64,000 nt of DNA from Protaetiibacter intestinalis (GCF_003627075.1 NZ_CP032630.1:372001-436000), one strand, 5' to 3'. Counted from the first letter of the stretch, positions 1 to 8,855 are shown. Made by a program: numbers and translations. The notes: generated by a model not told the origin, from the letters alone.

Positions 1-722
1 GCGACGACGGCCGTGACGCCCGAGGCGAGCCGCTCCCCCGCGGCGAACCCCGAGGCCGCGCTCCAGTCGCCGCGCAGCACCTCGGGCGCCTCGAGTCCCG
101 CCGCAGCGAGCGTCTCGGTGTAGCCGAGCAGGCGCGAGGCGGCCTCGAGCGCGCCCTCGGGGCCCGCGAGGTGCTGGATGCGGGTGTGGCCGAGCTCGAC
201 GAGGTGCCGGGTCGCGAGGCGCGCACCTTCCGCCTGGTCGACGCCGATGCCGCCCGGGCGGTCGGGCGCCTGCAGCGTCACGAGCGGCACGCGGATGTCG
301 AGGTCGCGGATGGCGGCGAGCACCGTCTCGTGCGGGGCGATCACGACGAGCGCCTCGACGGCCTGGTCGAGCAGGAACTCGAGGGCGGCGAGGGTCGCGT
401 CGTGCTCGACGGCGGCGGTCGTGACGAGCGGGTGGTAGCCGTGCTCGCGCGCCGCCCGCTCGACCGCGAGCACGCTCGAGGCGGGTCCGTGCTGGGCGAC
501 CTCGGGAGAGAGCACCCCGATCGCGCGCGTGCGGCTCGTGACGAGGGCACGCGCGGCGAGGTTGCGGCGGTAGCCGAGCTCGGCGATCGCCGCCAGCACC
601 CGCTCGCGGGTCTCCGGCCGGATCGACGGGTAGTCGTTGAGCACCCGCGACACGGTGATGTGGCTGACGCCGGCGCGCGCGGCGACGTCGTGCATGCTCG
701 GGTTCCGATGCGGCTGCGTCAC
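1..722 (-). CDS. LacI-family transcriptional regulator (C-terminal end outside window)
   Basis: The gene reads leftwards and runs off the window edge after about 240 codons. Residues 10-30 form a LacI-type helix-turn-helix (MHDVAARAGVSHITVSRVLN), followed by the hinge and the start of a periplasmic-binding-protein-like ligand domain. The GTG start at 722 is favoured over the ATG at 695 because a hexamer TAGCCT lies 6 bases upstream of it, which suggests a leaderless transcript; an in-frame TAG lies further upstream. It is 35 bases downstream of the sugar permease genes on the same strand. It resembles the second LacI regulator at 7402-8415, sharing RALVT-RTR-IG spacing after the HTH. Inference: one of two local repressors of the sugar transport cluster. 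The ligand is unknown. Confidence 0.9.
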   Translation of the reverse strand, partial: MTQPHRNPSMHDVAARAGVSHITVSRVLNDYPSIRPETRERVLAAIAELGYRRNLAARALVTSRTRAIGVLSPEVAQHGPASSVLAVERAAREHGYHPLVTTAAVEHDATLAALEFLLDQAVEALVVIAPHETVLAAIRDLDIRVPLVTLQAPDRPGGIGVDQAEGARLATRHLVELGHTRIQHLAGPEGALEAASRLLGYTETLAAAGLEAPEVLRGDWSAASGFAAGERLASGVTAVV

Positions 723-757
723 GCGGTCAGGCTATCCGCTTCGTCGTGCCCGGCCGT

Positions 758-1786
758 TCACTCCCGTTTCCGCGTCACGACGCGCTGCAGCAGCACGAAG
801 ACGAGCAGGATGCCGCCCGTGATGATCGTCGTCATCTCCGGACGGATCCCGCCGTCGCGCGTGATGAGCACCGTCATGAGCCCGATCACGAGCGCGCCGA
901 CGACCGAGCCGAGCACGTAGCCGGCGCCACCGGTGAGGAGCGTGCCGCCGATGACCGTCGCCGCGATGGCGTCGAGCTCCCAGCCGATACCGGTGATGTT
1001 CTGCGCGATGCCGAGCCGGCTCGTGTAGATGACGGCCGCGATCCCGGAGAGCGTCCCGCTGATGACGTAGACGAGCACCTTCGTCCGCAGCACCGGAAGG
1101 CCCATGAGCAGCGCCGAGGTCTCGGATCCGCCGATCGCGTACACGGTGCGACCCGTGCGCGTGCGGTGCAGGACGAAGACGGCCGCGAGCACGACGAGCA
1201 CCGCGATCCCGACCCCGGGGGTCACGACCAGGTCGTTGACCTTGGGGCCGTCGATGATCTTCAGCTGGGTGCCGAGCCACCGGATCGGGGAGTCGTCGGC
1301 GAGCCGCTCCGGTTGGGTGCTCAGGAGCGAGGCGAGGCCCCGGCCGAGGAACATCATCGCGAGGGTGGCGATGAACGGCTGCACGTTGAAGTACTGCACG
1401 AGGATGCCGGAGACGAGTCCGAACACCGTGCCGAGGGCGATCATCACGACGATCACGACGATCGGGTTCCACCCGGCGTTGGCGAGCATCACGCCGGAGA
1501 CCGAGGAGAACGCGATGATCGCGCCCACCGAGAGGTCGATGCCCCCCGTGAGGATGACGAAGGTCATCGCGACCGCGAGCACGATGAGGTGCGCGTTGTT
1601 GATGAGCAGGTTCGACAGCGTGTTGTACTGCACGATCCGCCCGTAGGCGATCTCGCCGTAGACGACCATCCCGACGAAGATGACGACCGCGGCGGCCGTG
1701 GGCAGCAGCGACGGGTTGGTCGTGAGGAGGCGGCGGGCGCGCGCGGCGAGGCCGGGCGTGGGCTCGGTTCTGATCGCGGTGCTCAT
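758..1786 (-). CDS. Sugar ABC transporter permease, YjfF type
   Basis: 342-residue integral membrane protein of the BPD_transp_2 (RbsC/YtfT/YjfF) family, carrying the conserved GGIDLSVGAI motif near residues 66-75 and about ten hydrophobic segments. It should pair with the permease encoded just upstream to form the membrane channel of an ABC importer. The start at 1786 overlaps the stop of that gene in an ATGA, so translation is probably coupled. The order binding protein, ATPase, permease, permease and the two distinct permeases match the YtfQ-YtfR-YtfT-YjfF galactofuranose importer of E. coli. The sugar actually carried cannot be read from sequence. Confidence 0.92.
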   Translation of the reverse strand: MSTAIRTEPTPGLAARARRLLTTNPSLLPTAAAVVIFVGMVVYGEIAYGRIVQYNTLSNLLINNAHLIVLAVAMTFVILTGGIDLSVGAIIAFSSVSGVMLANAGWNPIVVIVVMIALGTVFGLVSGILVQYFNVQPFIATLAMMFLGRGLASLLSTQPERLADDSPIRWLGTQLKIIDGPKVNDLVVTPGVGIAVLVVLAAVFVLHRTRTGRTVYAIGGSETSALLMGLPVLRTKVLVYVISGTLSGIAAVIYTSRLGIAQNITGIGWELDAIAATVIGGTLLTGGAGYVLGSVVGALVIGLMTVLITRDGGIRPEMTTIITGGILLVFVLLQRVVTRKRE

Positions 1787-2868
1787 GCCACCACACCTTC
1801 CTTGCGGGCGTCGTCGTCGAGGGCGATCGCGAGCGCCGGCGGGGCCTTGCGTCGCCGGAACCAGCTGCGCACCCGCTCGGACTGGAGCAGGCACAGCACG
1901 ACGATCACGACGGCCTTGAAGGCGGGCGTCGCCGAGGAGGAGATGCCGAGGAACAGCACCGTCTTGTCGAGGGTCGCGATGAGCATCGCGCCGACGAACG
2001 CACCGCCGAGCGAGAACTTGCCGCCCGCGAGCGAGGTGCCGCCGATGACGACGGCGAGGATGGCGTCCATCTCGATCTGGTAGCCGGTCTTGGAGACGTC
2101 GACCGTCATGACCGTTCCCACGGCGAAGATCCCCGCGATACCGGCGAGCACGCCCGAGAGCACGTAGACGGTGAGCAGCAGGCCGGTGGGGCGGATGCCC
2201 GCCATGCGGCTCGCCCGCGGGTTGATGCCGATCGCCTCGATCATGAGCCCGAGGGCGCTGCGCCGCACGACGAGGCCGACGATCACCACGATCGCGACCG
2301 CGAACAGGAACACGACGGGCAAGCCGATGACGTAGCCGTTGACGATCCACTTGAGCGGGTCGCTCGATGCCGCCGTGTTCTGGCCGCCGGTGATGACCTT
2401 GGCGATCCCGCGGCCGGCGAGCATGAGCACGAGGGTGGAGATGAACGGCTGCAACCCGACGTAGGCGACGAGCACGCCGTTGACGGCTCCGAGCAGGGCG
2501 CTCACGAGCAGCGCGAGCCCGATGGCGGCGAGCGCGACCCCGATCGAGCGCGAGTCGCCCACGCTCTTCAGGAACTCCATGGCGACCGCGCCGGAGACCG
2601 CCATGATCGAACCGACCGAGAGGTCGATGCCGCCGGTGGCGATCACGAGCGCCATGCCCACGGCGACCATGAGCACGGGCGGCGAGGCCCGCAGGATGTC
2701 GATGAGGTTGCCGACGAGGTTGCCGGTCGTGGGGCTCACCGTGATCGCGAGGTAGTTCGGGTCCTTCAGCACGTTGAGCCCGAGGAGCACCACGATCGCG
2801 ACGAGACCCCAGAACCAGGGGCGGCGGATGAGGCCGGCGACGGCTGCCGCGGGCGTCGGACGGGTCAT
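1783..2868 (-). CDS. Sugar ABC transporter permease, YtfT type
   Basis: 361-residue membrane protein of the same family as its downstream neighbour, with its own GGIDLSVGSIMA motif and about ten transmembrane segments. The start at 2868 overlaps the stop of the ATPase gene (ATGA), and its own stop overlaps the start of the next permease. Four genes are therefore translated as one tightly coupled unit. Two different permeases, rather than a homodimer, distinguish this type from ribose transporters and fit the YtfT/YjfF arrangement. Known family role: heterodimeric membrane channel for a furanose or similar monosaccharide. Confidence 0.92.
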   Translation of the reverse strand: MTRPTPAAAVAGLIRRPWFWGLVAIVVLLGLNVLKDPNYLAITVSPTTGNLVGNLIDILRASPPVLMVAVGMALVIATGGIDLSVGSIMAVSGAVAMEFLKSVGDSRSIGVALAAIGLALLVSALLGAVNGVLVAYVGLQPFISTLVLMLAGRGIAKVITGGQNTAASSDPLKWIVNGYVIGLPVVFLFAVAIVVIVGLVVRRSALGLMIEAIGINPRASRMAGIRPTGLLLTVYVLSGVLAGIAGIFAVGTVMTVDVSKTGYQIEMDAILAVVIGGTSLAGGKFSLGGAFVGAMLIATLDKTVLFLGISSSATPAFKAVVIVVLCLLQSERVRSWFRRRKAPPALAIALDDDARKEGVVA

Positions 2869-4478
2869 GACTCGTGCCTCTCGGTCTTCTGCGTCGTCGT
2901 CGACGCACTCACATTCTGCTCCGCATCCGCGGCGTCGTCGGGAGTTGCGGCCCCGACCCCGTGCGAGGCGATGAGGTCGACGACCTGCTGCGCCGTGACA
3001 CCCGGCCCGTTGACGATCTCGCCGATCTTCTCGTGGTCCTTCAGCACGACGATGCGTTCGCTGAGGCGGACCACCTCCTCGAGCTCGGAGGAGATGAAGA
3101 CGACCGAGACGCCCTCGGCGGCGAGCTCCGCCACCGCCTCCTGGATCTCGGCCTTGGCGCCGACGTCGATCCCTCGGGTCGGCTCGTCGAGGATGAGCAG
3201 CTCGGGTTGGGTCGCGAGCCAGCGTCCCAGCAGCACCTTCTGCTGGTTGCCGCCGGACAGGTTCTTGATGAGCCGCTCCGGGTCGGCCGGGCGCACGTTG
3301 AGCTCGGTGATGTAGCGCTGCACGATCTGATCCTGCTCGCGCCGGGAGAGCGGCCGGGCCCAGCCGCGCTTGGCCTGCACGGCGAGCACCATGTTCTCGC
3401 GGACGGTCAGATCGCCGACGATGCCCTCGTCGCGACGGTTCTCGGTGGAGAACGCGATGCGGTGCTCGATGCCGCTCGCGGGGTTGCGCAGCTCGACCTT
3501 CTTGCCGCGGAAGCGCAGCACGCCGGTCTCCGCGCGGTCGGCGCCGTACAGCAGCCGGGCGAGTTCGGTGCGGCCCGCGCCGAGCAGCCCCGCGAATCCG
3601 ACGACCTCGCCGGGGTAGATCTCGACGTCGGTCGGGAGCATCGAGGAGCGGCGGCCGATGCCCTCCGCGGCGAGCAGGGGCTGCTCGTTCTCGCGGTCGC
3701 GGTCGCCGTTGGCGCGGTTGCCGCCGAGCGAGGTGAGCGAGTCGAGGTCCTTGCCGATCATCTTGGAGATGAGGGCGTGCCGGTCCAGCTCGCGGGTCGC
3801 GTACTCGCCTTCGTATCGACCGTTGCGCAGCACCGTGAGCCGGTCGCTGATCGCGTACACCTGGTCGAGGAAGTGCGAGACGAAGAGGATGGCGACGCCC
3901 TGGTCGCGCAGCGCGCGCATGACGCGGAAGAGCCCCTCGACCTCGTTGGCGTCGAGGCTCGACGTCGGCTCGTCGAGGATGAGCACCTTGGCCTTGATCG
4001 CCATGGCGCGGCTGATCGCCACGAGCTGCTGCACCGCGATCGACAGCGTCGAGAGGGGGCGGTGGGTGTCGAGGTCGCCGAGGCCGAGCCGGGCGAGCGC
4101 CTCGGTCGCGGCGCGGTGGGTGGCACGCCAGTTGACGCCGAACGGACCGCGGACCTCGTGTCCGAGCATCACGTTCTCGCCGATGGAGAGGTTCGTGACG
4201 AGGTTGACCTCTTGGTACACGGTCGAGATGCCGGCGTTCTGGGCATCCGCCGTGCCGTGCAGCTGGCGCTCCTCGCCGAGCACGAGGATGGAGCCCGAGT
4301 CGATGCGATAGACGCCCGTGAGCGCCTTGATGAGCGTGGACTTCCCCGCGCCGTTCTCGCCCATGAGCGCATGGATCTCGCCGGGGAAGAGGCGGAAGTC
4401 GACGCCGTCGAGCGCCTTCACTCCGGGGAACTCGATCGAGATGTCACGCATCTCGACGACGGCCAGTGGTTCAGTCAT
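2865..4478 (-). CDS. Sugar ABC transporter ATP-binding protein (double NBD, YtfR/RbsA type)
   Basis: 537-residue tandem ATPase. The first nucleotide-binding domain has a full Walker A (GENGAGKSTL) and Walker B (LILDEPTSSLD) but a degenerate signature. The second has a degenerate Walker A (GLLGAGRTEL, Lys replaced by Arg) but a good LSGGNQQKV signature and LDEPTRGID. This split is normal for RbsA/MglA-type sugar ATPases. The ATG at 4478 begins MTEPLAVVEM and is chosen because homology starts there; an open frame extends further upstream without family similarity. It lies 103 bases after the binding-protein gene, with a strong hairpin between, and overlaps the next permease by 4 bases. Confidence 0.95.
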   Translation of the reverse strand: MTEPLAVVEMRDISIEFPGVKALDGVDFRLFPGEIHALMGENGAGKSTLIKALTGVYRIDSGSILVLGEERQLHGTADAQNAGISTVYQEVNLVTNLSIGENVMLGHEVRGPFGVNWRATHRAATEALARLGLGDLDTHRPLSTLSIAVQQLVAISRAMAIKAKVLILDEPTSSLDANEVEGLFRVMRALRDQGVAILFVSHFLDQVYAISDRLTVLRNGRYEGEYATRELDRHALISKMIGKDLDSLTSLGGNRANGDRDRENEQPLLAAEGIGRRSSMLPTDVEIYPGEVVGFAGLLGAGRTELARLLYGADRAETGVLRFRGKKVELRNPASGIEHRIAFSTENRRDEGIVGDLTVRENMVLAVQAKRGWARPLSRREQDQIVQRYITELNVRPADPERLIKNLSGGNQQKVLLGRWLATQPELLILDEPTRGIDVGAKAEIQEAVAELAAEGVSVVFISSELEEVVRLSERIVVLKDHEKIGEIVNGPGVTAQQVVDLIASHGVGAATPDDAADAEQNVSASTTTQKTERHES

Positions 4479-4514
4479 TGCACACTCTCTCGCTCGTCTC
4501 TCGCCGCTCACGAC

Positions 4515-4546
4515 GGTGCGGGGCTCCTTGTCGGGAGCCCCGCACC
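4515..4546 (-). terminator. Intercistronic stem-loop between binding-protein and ATPase genes
   Basis: A perfect 13-bp stem (ggtgcggggctcc at 4515-4527 pairing with 4534-4546) closes a 6-base loop. It lies between the stop of the binding-protein gene (4582) and the ATPase start (4478). No T-run follows on either strand. Such hairpins commonly end or stabilise the transcript of the binding protein so that it exceeds the membrane components; that role is inferred here. Confidence 0.6.
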
Positions 4547-4581
4547 GCCTATCTGGGAAGAAGCGACTCCGTACCGATCGA

Positions 4582-5580
4582 TCAGAACTTGCGGTCGGCG
4601 AGCACGGCCTGGGCCGCCTCGGGCGAGTCGAAGGCCTGGCTCGGGACGATGATGTACGAGTCGACGGTCTCACCGGCGAGGGTCTTCTTCACGACGTCGA
4701 GCGCGGTCTCCCCGAACAGCGGGTTGTACTCGTGCACGAAGCTGAGCAGACCGTCGGCAAGCGCCTGCATGGCCGACTTGGTGCCGTCGATCGTGGCGAT
4801 CTTGATGTCGACACCGGGGGTGAGGCCGGCCTCCTGGACGGCCTGGACCGCGCCGAGACCCATCTCGTCGTTCTGGGCGAAGATGAACTGGATGTTGTTG
4901 CTGTTCGCCTTGAGCAGGGTCTCGGTGACGCTCTTGCCCTCCTCGGCGCTCCAGTTGGCGGTCTGCGCGGCGACCTTCACGAGCGAGGAGTCTCCGAGGC
5001 CCTGCTCGAAGCCCTTGTTGCGCTCGTTGACGACGCCGACTCCGGCGGGACCCTCGAGGACGATGTAGTTGCCGCCGTCGGGGAAGGTCGTGTTCGCCCA
5101 CTCGCCGACCGCCTTGGCGACCTCGACGTTGTCGGGCGCGATGCGGGTGACGTAGAGGCTCGTGTCGTCGGGCTCGATGCCGCGGTCGAGCAGGATCACC
5201 GGGATCTCGGCCTCCTGCGCGCGCTTCAGCGAGTCCTCCCAGCCGGAGGCCTCGGTGGCCGACAGCAGGATGACGTCGACGCCCTCGTCCACGAAGGAGG
5301 TGAACGCGTCGATCTGCGACTTCTGGTCCAGGTTGGTCGCCGGGGCGTACTTGAGCTCGAAGCCCGCGTCCTCGGTGAAGGTGTCCTGGATGTTCTGCTC
5401 GTTGGCCTCACGCCAGGCACCCTCGGGGCCCACGGCGACGAAACCGACGGTGATGAGGTCTCCCTCGCCACCGCCGCCGGCACCGCCTTCGTCCGGGGTC
5501 GAGCAGGCGGTCAGCCCGAGCGCGAGAGCGCCTGCGCCGACGATGCCGATCAGGCTCAGCATCCGCTGCCTGTTCTTCAT
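4582..5580 (-). CDS. Sugar ABC transporter substrate-binding lipoprotein, YtfQ type
   Basis: 332-residue exported lipoprotein. The signal peptide ends in lipobox LTAC, with the lipid-modified cysteine at residue 26, followed by a Gly-rich linker. The mature part is a Peripla_BP_4 type I binding fold. Stretches such as VGPEGAWREANEQN, AEIPVILLDRGI and the SLYVT region align by eye with E. coli YtfQ, the galactofuranose-binding protein. The ATG at 5580 has a strong AAGGAGG-like site 8 bases upstream. It is the first gene of the leftward operon and carries its own LacI-type operator in the promoter. Ligand specificity is inferred only from family. Confidence 0.93.
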   Translation of the reverse strand: MKNRQRMLSLIGIVGAGALALGLTACSTPDEGGAGGGGEGDLITVGFVAVGPEGAWREANEQNIQDTFTEDAGFELKYAPATNLDQKSQIDAFTSFVDEGVDVILLSATEASGWEDSLKRAQEAEIPVILLDRGIEPDDTSLYVTRIAPDNVEVAKAVGEWANTTFPDGGNYIVLEGPAGVGVVNERNKGFEQGLGDSSLVKVAAQTANWSAEEGKSVTETLLKANSNNIQFIFAQNDEMGLGAVQAVQEAGLTPGVDIKIATIDGTKSAMQALADGLLSFVHEYNPLFGETALDVVKKTLAGETVDSYIIVPSQAFDSPEAAQAVLADRKF

Positions 5581-5661
5581 GTGATCTCCTCCTTGAGATT
5601 CCTCGACGCGAGGTCGAAGGGTTTTTCTGCGTGCCCTCGCGGACACCCCTGTGTGTGCCGC

Positions 5662-5681
5662 AATTGTGCACGCTCACATTT
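5662..5681. promoter_or_regulatory. LacI-family operator
   Basis: The 20 bases aattgtgcacgctcacattt differ at only three positions from the ideal symmetric lac operator. The site falls inside the spacer and -10 of the leftward promoter, where a bound LacI protein would block transcription of the binding-protein operon. Either of the two LacI genes in this cluster (1-722, 7402-8415) could be the ligand-responsive repressor. Confidence 0.7.
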
Positions 5682-5692
5682 CGTCCGTGCAA
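5663..5692 (-). promoter_or_regulatory. Predicted promoter of the binding-protein operon
   Basis: On the minus strand, TTGCAC (5692-5687) and CACAAT (5668-5663) are separated by 18 bases, a reasonable -35/-10 pair for the main sigma factor. The transcript would start roughly 70-80 bases before the binding-protein ATG, and the lac-like operator overlaps the promoter. Confidence 0.5.
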
Positions 5693-5869
5693 GAGGGCAC
5701 GCCCACTCCGTTGCCATTTTGTTATCGTGAACATTCCCGTGATGCCGCGGATCTCGGCGCCGCCGATGTCGCCCCTCCACCGCATCGCGGGCGCGGGCCG
5801 CCGAGAACTGTGAGGGATCACCTGGAGCGCCGCGTTCGCGGCTTGGCGCGGAGCGGCGCCACATCCGGG

Positions 5870-5885
5870 CATGATGTGAGTCATG
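5870..5885 (+). promoter_or_regulatory. Palindromic -10/start region of the second ATPase gene
   Basis: CATGA-N6-TCATG forms a 16-base palindrome that includes a -10-like CATGAT 7 bases upstream of the ATG at 5883. A leaderless transcript controlled by a repressor bound over its start is possible; no convincing -35 is seen. Confidence 0.3.
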
Positions 5886-7397
5886 GTCGAGCAGGCCCAA
5901 CCCGTGATCGAGGTCCGGGGCGCGACGGTGCGCTTCCCCGGAGAACTCGCGCTCGATCGCGTCGACTTCCGGATGTTCCCGGGCGAGGTGCACTCGCTCA
6001 TGGGCGAGAACGGTGCGGGCAAGTCGACGCTCATCAAGGCCATCACCGGCGCGCTGCCGCTCGACGCGGGCGTCATCCGGGTGAACGGCGACCAGGTGCG
6101 CTTCCGCAGCCCCCACGACGCGCAGCACGCGGGCATCTCCACCGTGTACCAGGAGATCGAGGTGCTCACCAACCTGAGCGTCGCCGAGAACATCTGCCTC
6201 GGCCGCGAACCGCGGCGCTTCGGCATCGACTGGAAGCGGATGCGCGACGAGGCGGCCCAGGTGCTCGCCGGCCTCGGCCTCGACATCGACCCGGCCTCGC
6301 GCCTCGGGATGCACTCGCTCGCCGTCCAGCAGCTCGTCGCGATCGCGCGCGCCACCTCGACCGAGGTCAAGGTCCTCATCCTCGACGAACCGACCTCGAG
6401 CCTCGACCTCGACGAGGTGGCAGAGCTGTTCCGGGTGATCCGTGAGCTCGCCTCCCGCGGGGTCGCGATCCTGTTCGTCTCCCACTTCCTCGAGCAGGTG
6501 TACGAGATCTGCGACCGCATCACCGTCCTCCGCGGCGGACGGGTGGAGGGCGAGTACCTCACCCGCGAGCTGCTGCGCATCGACCTCGTGCAGAAGATGC
6601 TCGGCCGCGGGCCGGCCGAGTTCGTCGCCCGCGGACGCGACGCATCCGTCGTCGCCGAGCCCGCGACGCCCCTGCTGAGCGCGCACGGCATCCACGCGTC
6701 GGGGGTCGTCGGCGCGGACGTCGAGCTCGTCGAGGGCGACGTCCTCGGGATCGCGGGCCTGCTCGGATCCGGGCGCAGCGAGCTCGCCCGGGCGCTCTCC
6801 GGGGTCACCCCGATCGGCCAGGGTGTGCTCCGCCTCGCGGGCGCGCCGGTGAGACCGCGACGGCCGCGCGACGCCATCGCGCTCGGGCTCGCCTACTCCT
6901 CCGAGAACCGCCGCACCGAGGGGATCATCGCCGACCTCAGCATCCGCGAGAACATCGCGCTGGCCCTGCAGGCGCAACTCGGCGCGTTCCGGCGCATCCC
7001 GCTCGCGCGGGAGCGCGAACTCGCGAGCAGCTGGATCGACGCGCTCGACATCCGCCCCGCCGACCCGGAACGGCCCGCCGGCACCCTGTCGGGAGGCAAC
7101 CAGCAGAAGGTGCTGCTGGCCCGACTGCTCGCCCTCGCACCGCGCGTGCTCATCCTCGACGAACCGACCCGCGGGATCGACGTGGGGGCGAAGGTCGAGA
7201 TCCAGAACCTCGTCGGGGAGCTCGCCGACAACGGGCTGTCCGTCGTGTTCATCTCCGCCGAGCTCGAGGAGGTGCTGCGGGTCTCCGGACGCGTCCTCGT
7301 GCTGCGCGACGGCCGGATCGTCGGCGACCTGCCCGCCGAAGAGCTCACCATCGACTCGCTGCTCGCCTTGGTCGCGCAACCGGACGAGGAGGGGTGA
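5883..7397 (+). CDS. Second sugar ABC transporter ATP-binding protein (double NBD)
   Basis: 504-residue tandem ATPase of the same RbsA/YtfR type as 2865-4478. The first domain has GENGAGKSTL and LILDEPTSSLD; the second has the degenerate GLLGSGRSEL loop but intact LSGGNQQKV and LDEPTRGIDVG. It is transcribed away from the transporter operon and has no permease or binding-protein genes of its own in the window. It may be an alternative motor for the same YtfT/YjfF-like permeases, or may serve a transporter encoded elsewhere. It is followed after 4 bases by a LacI regulator. No good ribosome site precedes the ATG, which fits leaderless initiation. Confidence 0.93.
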   Translation: MVEQAQPVIEVRGATVRFPGELALDRVDFRMFPGEVHSLMGENGAGKSTLIKAITGALPLDAGVIRVNGDQVRFRSPHDAQHAGISTVYQEIEVLTNLSVAENICLGREPRRFGIDWKRMRDEAAQVLAGLGLDIDPASRLGMHSLAVQQLVAIARATSTEVKVLILDEPTSSLDLDEVAELFRVIRELASRGVAILFVSHFLEQVYEICDRITVLRGGRVEGEYLTRELLRIDLVQKMLGRGPAEFVARGRDASVVAEPATPLLSAHGIHASGVVGADVELVEGDVLGIAGLLGSGRSELARALSGVTPIGQGVLRLAGAPVRPRRPRDAIALGLAYSSENRRTEGIIADLSIRENIALALQAQLGAFRRIPLARERELASSWIDALDIRPADPERPAGTLSGGNQQKVLLARLLALAPRVLILDEPTRGIDVGAKVEIQNLVGELADNGLSVVFISAELEEVLRVSGRVLVLRDGRIVGDLPAEELTIDSLLALVAQPDEEG

Positions 7398-7401
7398 ACG
7401 G

Positions 7402-8415
7402 GTGAGCCAGGACGACAAGGCAGCGCGGACCGCCAACATCTTCGACGTCGCACGACTCGCCGGCGTGTCCCACCAGACCGTCTCGCGCGTGCTCAACGAT
7501 CAGCCGAACGTGCGCCCCGCCACCCGGGCCCGCGTCGAGCAGGCCATCGCCCAACTGCGCTACAGCCCCTCCCCCGCGGCGCGCGCCCTCGTCACCCGGC
7601 GCACCCGCACCATCGGGCTCGTCTCACCGGGCGTCTCCGACTTCGGCCCGAGCTCGATCGCGATGCACTTCAACTTCGCGGCCCGCGCCGCCCGCTACAA
7701 CGTCGAGACGGTCAGCTCGCTCAGCGACGACCCGGTCGGCGTCCGCTCCGTCGTCGAGTCGCTGCTGAGACAGCGCGTGGATGCCATCGTGCTCGTCGTC
7801 GTCGACGTCGCGGTGCTCGAGGTGGTGCGCGGGCTCGACCTGTCGATCCCGGTCGTCGCGGTCGCCGCATCCCCCCGCCCGAGCCCGCTGATCGTCTCGA
7901 TCGACCAGTACCGCGGGGCGCGCGCCGCCGTGCGGCACCTCGCCGAGCTCGGCCACACCCGCATCCTGCACCTCGGCGGGCCGCTCGCGAACCCCGACGC
8001 CATCGAGCGCGAGCGCGGCTGGCGCGACGAGCTCCTCGCCCGGCGCCTCGACGTCGTCGCCCCGCCGCACGGCGACTGGTCGGCCGAGAGCGGGCACCGC
8101 CTGGGACCGGAGCTCGGGGTGGAGGCCGGCGACGCCGTCTTCGTCGCCAACGACCACATGGCGATCGGCCTGCTCTCCTCGCTGCGCGAGCACGGCCTGC
8201 AGGTGCCCGCGGACGTGAGCGTCGTCGGCTTCGACGACGTGCCCGAGGCCGGCTACCTGTACCCGCCCCTCACCACGGTGCGTCAGGACTTCGCGGCGCT
8301 CGGCGGGCTCATCATGCAGAAGGTGCTGGTGGCCGTGGAGGATCCCGACACCGTCACCGAGGACACCCCGCTGCCGACCCGCCTCGTCATCCGCGACTCC
8401 ACCCGCGAGGCCTGA
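7402..8415 (+). CDS. LacI-family transcriptional regulator
   Basis: 337-residue complete LacI/GalR regulator. The HTH is at residues 13-33 (IFDVARLAGVSHQTVSRVLN), then the hinge (YSPSPAARAL) and a ligand domain ending with the typical STREA-like C-terminus. The GTG start follows the ATPase stop by 4 bases, so the two genes form an operon. It is a paralogue of the regulator at the left end of the window. The lac-like operator at 5662-5681 is a plausible target. The inducer is not predictable beyond a sugar or sugar derivative. Confidence 0.92.
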   Translation: MSQDDKAARTANIFDVARLAGVSHQTVSRVLNDQPNVRPATRARVEQAIAQLRYSPSPAARALVTRRTRTIGLVSPGVSDFGPSSIAMHFNFAARAARYNVETVSSLSDDPVGVRSVVESLLRQRVDAIVLVVVDVAVLEVVRGLDLSIPVVAVAASPRPSPLIVSIDQYRGARAAVRHLAELGHTRILHLGGPLANPDAIERERGWRDELLARRLDVVAPPHGDWSAESGHRLGPELGVEAGDAVFVANDHMAIGLLSSLREHGLQVPADVSVVGFDDVPEAGYLYPPLTTVRQDFAALGGLIMQKVLVAVEDPDTVTEDTPLPTRLVIRDSTREA

Positions 8416-8417
8416 GC

Positions 8418-8855
8418 TCAGGGGGCGGTGAGCTTCTCGATCGCGGCGGCCACGCGCCGCGCGCGGGTCTCGGCCGCCTTCGCGCCCTCGATCGCGGTGA
8501 CGTGCGCCTTGCGGTGGCTCGGCGCGAGCTTCTGCCAGGCGGCGGCCGCCGCGGGGTTCCCCGCGAGCGCCTCGGCGAGGTCGGGCGTGGGTTCGACGAC
8601 GCGCGGCGCCGTCTCGAGCTCGAGCTCGACCGTGATGGCGTCGCCGCCCGCGATGCCGGTCGCGGCGCGTTTGTCGGAGCTGAACGGGATGAGGTGCTTG
8701 CCGCCCATCGTGCCGACCGTCGAGGGGTAGCTGAAGCCGTTGACGGTCACCGTGACCGCGGGCCGCTTACCGCCGCCGAGCTGCTCGAGCTGTGCGGGCG
8801 ACACCTCGATGCCCGTGTTGTTGCCGAACTGCGACAGCGTCGTCTCGAATCTCAT
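8418..8855 (-). CDS. DUF1905 / YdeI-OmpD-associated family protein
   Basis: 145-residue cytoplasmic protein. Residues 1-85 match the DUF1905 beta-barrel pattern (MRFETTL, an SYPSTVGTMGG stretch, DAITVELELETAPR). The C-terminal part (WQKLAPSHRKAHVTAIEGAK) matches the YdeI/OmpD-associated helical tail with its Ser-His-Arg-Lys motif. Biochemical function is unknown in the family. The ATG at 8855 is preceded 6 bases upstream by CATCAT, fitting a leaderless message. It converges with the LacI gene, ending 3 bases from it; no terminator is evident in this tiny gap. Confidence 0.8.
   Translation of the reverse strand: MRFETTLSQFGNNTGIEVSPAQLEQLGGGKRPAVTVTVNGFSYPSTVGTMGGKHLIPFSSDKRAATGIAGGDAITVELELETAPRVVEPTPDLAEALAGNPAAAAAWQKLAPSHRKAHVTAIEGAKAAETRARRVAAAIEKLTAP

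Larger units (their letters stand above)
5581..5882. promoter_or_regulatory. Divergent control region of the sugar transport cluster
   Basis: 302 bases separate the leftward binding-protein operon from the rightward second ATPase. The region holds the leftward promoter with its lac-like operator (5662-5692) and a palindromic start region for the rightward gene (5870-5885). An AT-richer stretch at about 5700-5745 is otherwise unexplained. No coding sequence is evident. Confidence 0.6.
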
